A stretch of 34,106 nucleotides of DNA from Bifidobacterium phasiani (GTDB lineage: Bacteria > Actinomycetota > Actinomycetes > Actinomycetales > Bifidobacteriaceae): NCBI RefSeq assembly GCF_019331775.1, contig NZ_JAHBBD010000024.1, positions 1 to 34,106 of the forward strand, in the 5' to 3' direction. The number at the start of each line of letters is the position of its first letter. Within the stretch, counting starts at the first letter, position 1. Made by a program: the position numbers and the translations under genes. Below, piece by piece: positions 31,866 to 34,106 of the stretch. Below the pieces are notes generated by a model, which saw only the letters and a program-made list of their open reading frames with translations, had not been told where the DNA came from and made no database searches.

Positions 31866-33386
31866 ATGACTGAAGCTACTACAGAAAAGCCCGAACTGCC
31901 CGCGAACGTGCGGGTGCGTTTCTGCCCGTCCCCGACCGGCACGCCGCATGTCGGCATGGTCCGCACCGCCCTGTTCAACTGGGCCGAGGCCCGCCACACC
32001 GGCGGCACCTTCGTGTTCCGCATCGAGGACACCGACGCCGCCCGCGACTCGGAGGAGAGCTACGAGCAGATCCTCGAGTCCCTGCGCTGGCTCGGCCTCG
32101 ACTGGGACGAGGGCGTGGAGGTCGGCGGCCCCAACGGCCCCTACCGTCAGTCCGAGCGTTCGGGGATCTACCGCGACGTAGCCGCGCGCCTGCTCGAGGC
32201 CGGCTACGCCTACGAGTCCTACTCGACCCCCGACGAGATCAAGGAGCGCAACCTGGCCGCCGGCCGCCCGGCCGAGTTCGGCTACGACGGCTACGACCGC
32301 GACCTGACCGAGGAGCAGAAGGCCGCGTTCCGCGCCGAGGGCCGCCGGCCCGCGCTGCGCATCCGCATGCCCGACGAGGACATCGTGTTCGACGACCTGA
32401 TCCGCGGCCGCATCGAGTTCAAGGCCGGTTCGGTGCCCGACTACGTGATCGTGCGCCCGAACGGCGACCCGCTGTACACGCTGACCAACCCGGTCGACGA
32501 CGCGATGATGGGCATCAACGTGGTGCTGCGCGGCGAGGACCTGCTGAGCTCCACCCCGCGCCAGATCGTGCTGTACCGCTACCTGATGGAGCTCGGCGTC
32601 GCCAAGGAGATGCCGGTGTTCGGCCACATGCCGTACGTCATGGGCGAGGGCAAGAAGAAGCTTTCGAAGCGCGACCCGGAGTCGAACCTGTTCCTGCACC
32701 GCGAGAACGGCTTCATCCCCGAGGGCCTGCTCAACTACCTGGCGCTGCTCGGCTGGTCGATCGCCCCGGACCGCGACGTGTTCTCGATGGCCGAGATGGT
32801 CGAGAAGTTCGATGTGCGCGACGTCAAGGCCAACCCGGCCCACTTCGACCTCGACAAGGCGATCTCGATCAACGCCGAGCACATCCGCATGCTCGACGCC
32901 GACGATTTCCTGCGCCGCGCCGTGCCGTACCTGCATCGCGACGGCGTGGTCTCCGCCGACGCGTGGGAGGCGCTGACCGACCGCGAGCGCGAGGTGCTGA
33001 CCGCCGCCGCGCCGCTGGTCCAGCCGCGCGTGCGCCTGCTCGGCGAGGTCTCCGGCATGGTCGGCTCGCTGCTGTCGCAGGAGGGCTACATCGAGCCCGA
33101 CGCCGACGCGCGCAAGCAGCTCAAGGACTCCGCCGGCGACGTGCTCGACAAGGCGATCGAGGCGCTGCGCGGCGTGGACGAGGCCGAGTGGACGGCCGAG
33201 CCGCTGCACGCGCTGCTCGACAAGGCGCTGGTGGAGGACGGCGGCTACAAGCCGCGCCTGGCCTACGGCCCGGTGCGCGTGGCCATGTCGGGCCGGCGCG
33301 TGTCCCCGCCGCTGTTCGAGTCGATGGAGATCGTCGGCAAGGACGTCTCCCTGGCCCGTCTGGAGGGCCTGCGCGCCCACCTGTGA
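31866..33386 (+). CDS. gltX: Glutamyl-tRNA synthetase
   Basis: This cytoplasmic class I synthetase charges tRNA-Glu and, where no glutaminyl-tRNA synthetase exists, tRNA-Gln as well. The 506-residue protein has the HIGH-type motif in [12 protein letters not shown] (HVGM at 28-31), [15 protein letters not shown], the [11 protein letters not shown] region and the KMSKS-type loop KKKLSKRD (263-270), then the helical anticodon-binding domain. Both catalytic motifs are intact. ATG at 31866 is chosen; an ATG at 31857 lies in frame but overlaps the -10 box, and GGAG at 31859-31862 is too close to be ideal. The tRNA-Glu and tRNA-Gln genes follow on the same strand. Confidence 0.96.
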   Translation: MTEATTEKPELPANVRVRFCPSPTGTPHVGMVRTALFNWAEARHTGGTFVFRIEDTDAARDSEESYEQILESLRWLGLDWDEGVEVGGPNGPYRQSERSGIYRDVAARLLEAGYAYESYSTPDEIKERNLAAGRPAEFGYDGYDRDLTEEQKAAFRAEGRRPALRIRMPDEDIVFDDLIRGRIEFKAGSVPDYVIVRPNGDPLYTLTNPVDDAMMGINVVLRGEDLLSSTPRQIVLYRYLMELGVAKEMPVFGHMPYVMGEGKKKLSKRDPESNLFLHRENGFIPEGLLNYLALLGWSIAPDRDVFSMAEMVEKFDVRDVKANPAHFDLDKAISINAEHIRMLDADDFLRRAVPYLHRDGVVSADAWEALTDREREVLTAAAPLVQPRVRLLGEVSGMVGSLLSQEGYIEPDADARKQLKDSAGDVLDKAIEALRGVDEAEWTAEPLHALLDKALVEDGGYKPRLAYGPVRVAMSGRRVSPPLFESMEIVGKDVSLARLEGLRAHL

Positions 33387-33423
33387 CGGCTTGTTCCCGG
33401 GGTGAGGGAAGGCAAAGAGAAGC

Positions 33424-33466
33424 GCGAGGCCGCACGTTCCGGTACGCCGGGCGTGCGGCCTCGCCG
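33424..33466 (+). terminator. Terminator of gltX
   Basis: GCGAGGCCGCACG (33424-33436) pairs perfectly with 33452-33464 over a 15-base loop, followed by CGTTTG. Confidence 0.75.
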
Positions 33467-33640
33467 TTTGTCGGCCGGCGGCGCATCCGGCCGCAGGTCG
33501 CGGCGGCGGTTCGACGGCGGGTTCGGCGCGTTCGGGCGGTATGCGCGGTCGATTGCGGGCGGGAACGGGCCGCCGGCCCTGTTCGCCGCGTTTTGAGCGA
33601 TGTCTGAAAACGGCGGAATTCCGGGCGACACGCCGATGGT

Positions 33641-33669
33641 TTGCAAAGGGCGGCGAACCTCTGTATATT
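33641..33669 (+). promoter_or_regulatory. Promoter of the tRNA pair
   Basis: TTGCAA (33641-33646) and TATATT (33664-33669) are separated by exactly 17 bp, 43 bases before tRNA-Glu. This is the best sigma-70-type promoter in the window. Confidence 0.8.
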
Positions 33670-33712
33670 AATCATTCGTTGCCGCTCAGCGAGCAACGGA
33701 AAACAGAACAGA

Positions 33713-33785
33713 GCCCCCATCGTCTAGCGGTCTAGGACTACGCCCTCTCACGGCGCCAACACCGGTTCAAATCCGGTTGGGGGTA
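33713..33785 (+). tRNA. tRNA-Glu(CTC)
   Basis: This is a 73-nt cloverleaf with acceptor GCCCCCA/TGGGGGT (G1-U72 wobble), T-arm ACCGG-TTCAAAT-CCGGT, and anticodon loop CTCTCAC with CTC at 33747-33749. The 3' CCA is not encoded (TACGA follows). The closing pair of the anticodon stem appears to be an A-C mismatch. Confidence 0.92.
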
Positions 33786-33823
33786 CGAAGACGACGCAGC
33801 TGTTAGCTGCAGCGCCCTCAAAT

Positions 33824-33898
33824 TGGGGTGTGGTGTAATTGGCAACACAGCTGATTCTGGTTCAGCCATTCTTGGTTCGAGTCCAGGCACCCCAGCCA
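33824..33898 (+). tRNA. tRNA-Gln(CTG)
   Basis: This is a 75-nt cloverleaf with acceptor TGGGGTG/CACCCCA, discriminator G33895, CCA encoded at 33896-33898, and anticodon stem GCTGA/TCAGC around TTCTGGT with CTG at 33857-33859. It lies 38 bases after tRNA-Glu and shares its promoter. Confidence 0.95.
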
Positions 33899-33902
33899 AG
33901 GA

Positions 33903-33926
33903 CCCTCGCAAGCGCGAGGGTTTTTT
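33903..33926 (+). terminator. Rho-independent terminator of the tRNA operon
   Basis: CCCTCGC (33903-33909) pairs with GCGAGGG (33914-33920) over loop AAGC, followed by six T. Confidence 0.92.
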
Positions 33927-34035
33927 GTTATCCCGGCATTGCTCCCCGTGTATGCGCCGCGCTCCGCCGGTGGTTTACCGGCTCTTCCGGTTTTCGTGTG
34001 TGTGATGGGAGAGCCGTGGGGCATCATGGTTGGTT

Positions 34036-34106
34036 GTGAAGAAGATAACCGAAGATGTCTCACGGCCTGTACGCGAGTTTAACAGGTTCGACGGGGATGC
34101 GTTGTT
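34036..34106 (+). CDS. Possible start of a gene running off the right edge
   Basis: From GTG at 34036 the frame is open to the window end (KKITEDVSRPVREFNRFDGDAL). Local base composition is lower in GC than the neighbours. There is no good ribosome site, and CATCAT at 34022-34027 could be a -10 box for a near-leaderless message. I do not recognise the protein. Confidence 0.3.
   Translation, partial: MKKITEDVSRPVREFNRFDGDAL

Larger units (their letters stand above)
33387..33712. other. gltX-tRNA intergenic region
   Basis: This holds the gltX terminator (33424-33466) and the tRNA promoter (33641-33669). The roughly 170 bases between them show no gene. Confidence 0.5.

Noticed and set aside
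33713..33898. tRNA genes as integration site of a mobile element
   Set aside because: No integrase gene and no repeated tRNA 3' end were found in the window.
33818..34063. Minus-strand frame of 81 residues ending QNQLCCQLHHTPI
   Set aside because: It is the reverse complement of tRNA-Gln and its terminator, a well-known kind of false gene.

Overview
The window looks like a high-GC actinobacterial chromosome segment, most likely Bifidobacterium. The evidence is strong G/C third-position bias, sugar ABC importers without their own ATPase gene, LacI-family regulators beside sugar loci, a divergent ptsH/ptsI pair, a C69 dipeptidase, and a glutamyl-tRNA synthetase followed by tRNA-Glu and tRNA-Gln. 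The genus call is inference; no rRNA is present to confirm it.

Layout, left to right. (1) 1-2530: the 5' part of a trehalose-type PTS EIIBC gene (minus, running off the left edge) divergent from a TreR-like regulator, with three similar operator-like palindromes between them. (2) 2861-4255: a secreted, LPXTG-anchored protein with Ig-like repeats. (3) 4456-7904: a LacI regulator, ptsH (HPr) and divergent ptsI (Enzyme I), the general phosphotransfer proteins that would feed the EIIBC. (4) 8543-15286: a housekeeping stretch of PEBP-like protein, dipeptidase PepD, formate-THF ligase, a MIF-like protein, a GtrA-family membrane protein and an MFS permease. (5) 15763-17358: a histidine phosphatase and an unknown protein. 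(6) 17359-18792: about 1.4 kb without a credible gene but full of organised repeats: an orphan strong terminator, a 168-bp nested inverted repeat, a long degenerate 13-bp tandem repeat, a 17-bp perfect stem and a 33-bp tandem repeat. (7) 18793-21050: two tandem DUF805 membrane proteins with Gln/Pro/Tyr-rich tails, the upstream one apparently starting at TTG. (8) 21268-27707: a complete sugar-utilisation locus (LacI regulator, lipoprotein solute-binding protein, two permeases, GH31 alpha-glycosidase) with three matching operators. (9) 27767-29675: a second ABC importer (NMT1/THI5-like binding protein plus permease), again without ATPase. (10) 30145-31623: guanine deaminase with a low-complexity insertion. 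(11) 31866-33926: gltX, tRNA-Glu(CTC), tRNA-Gln(CTG) and terminator. The last bases may open another gene.

Functionally the window is dominated by carbohydrate uptake, by both PTS (EIIBC, HPr, EI) and ABC/GH31 routes, each under a local regulator. The least explained part is the repeat island at 17359-18792. A second, smaller repeat-rich gap lies at 7983-8530, and a pair of related palindromes lies at 12514-12675. I see no CRISPR array, complete insertion sequence, phage gene or replication origin.
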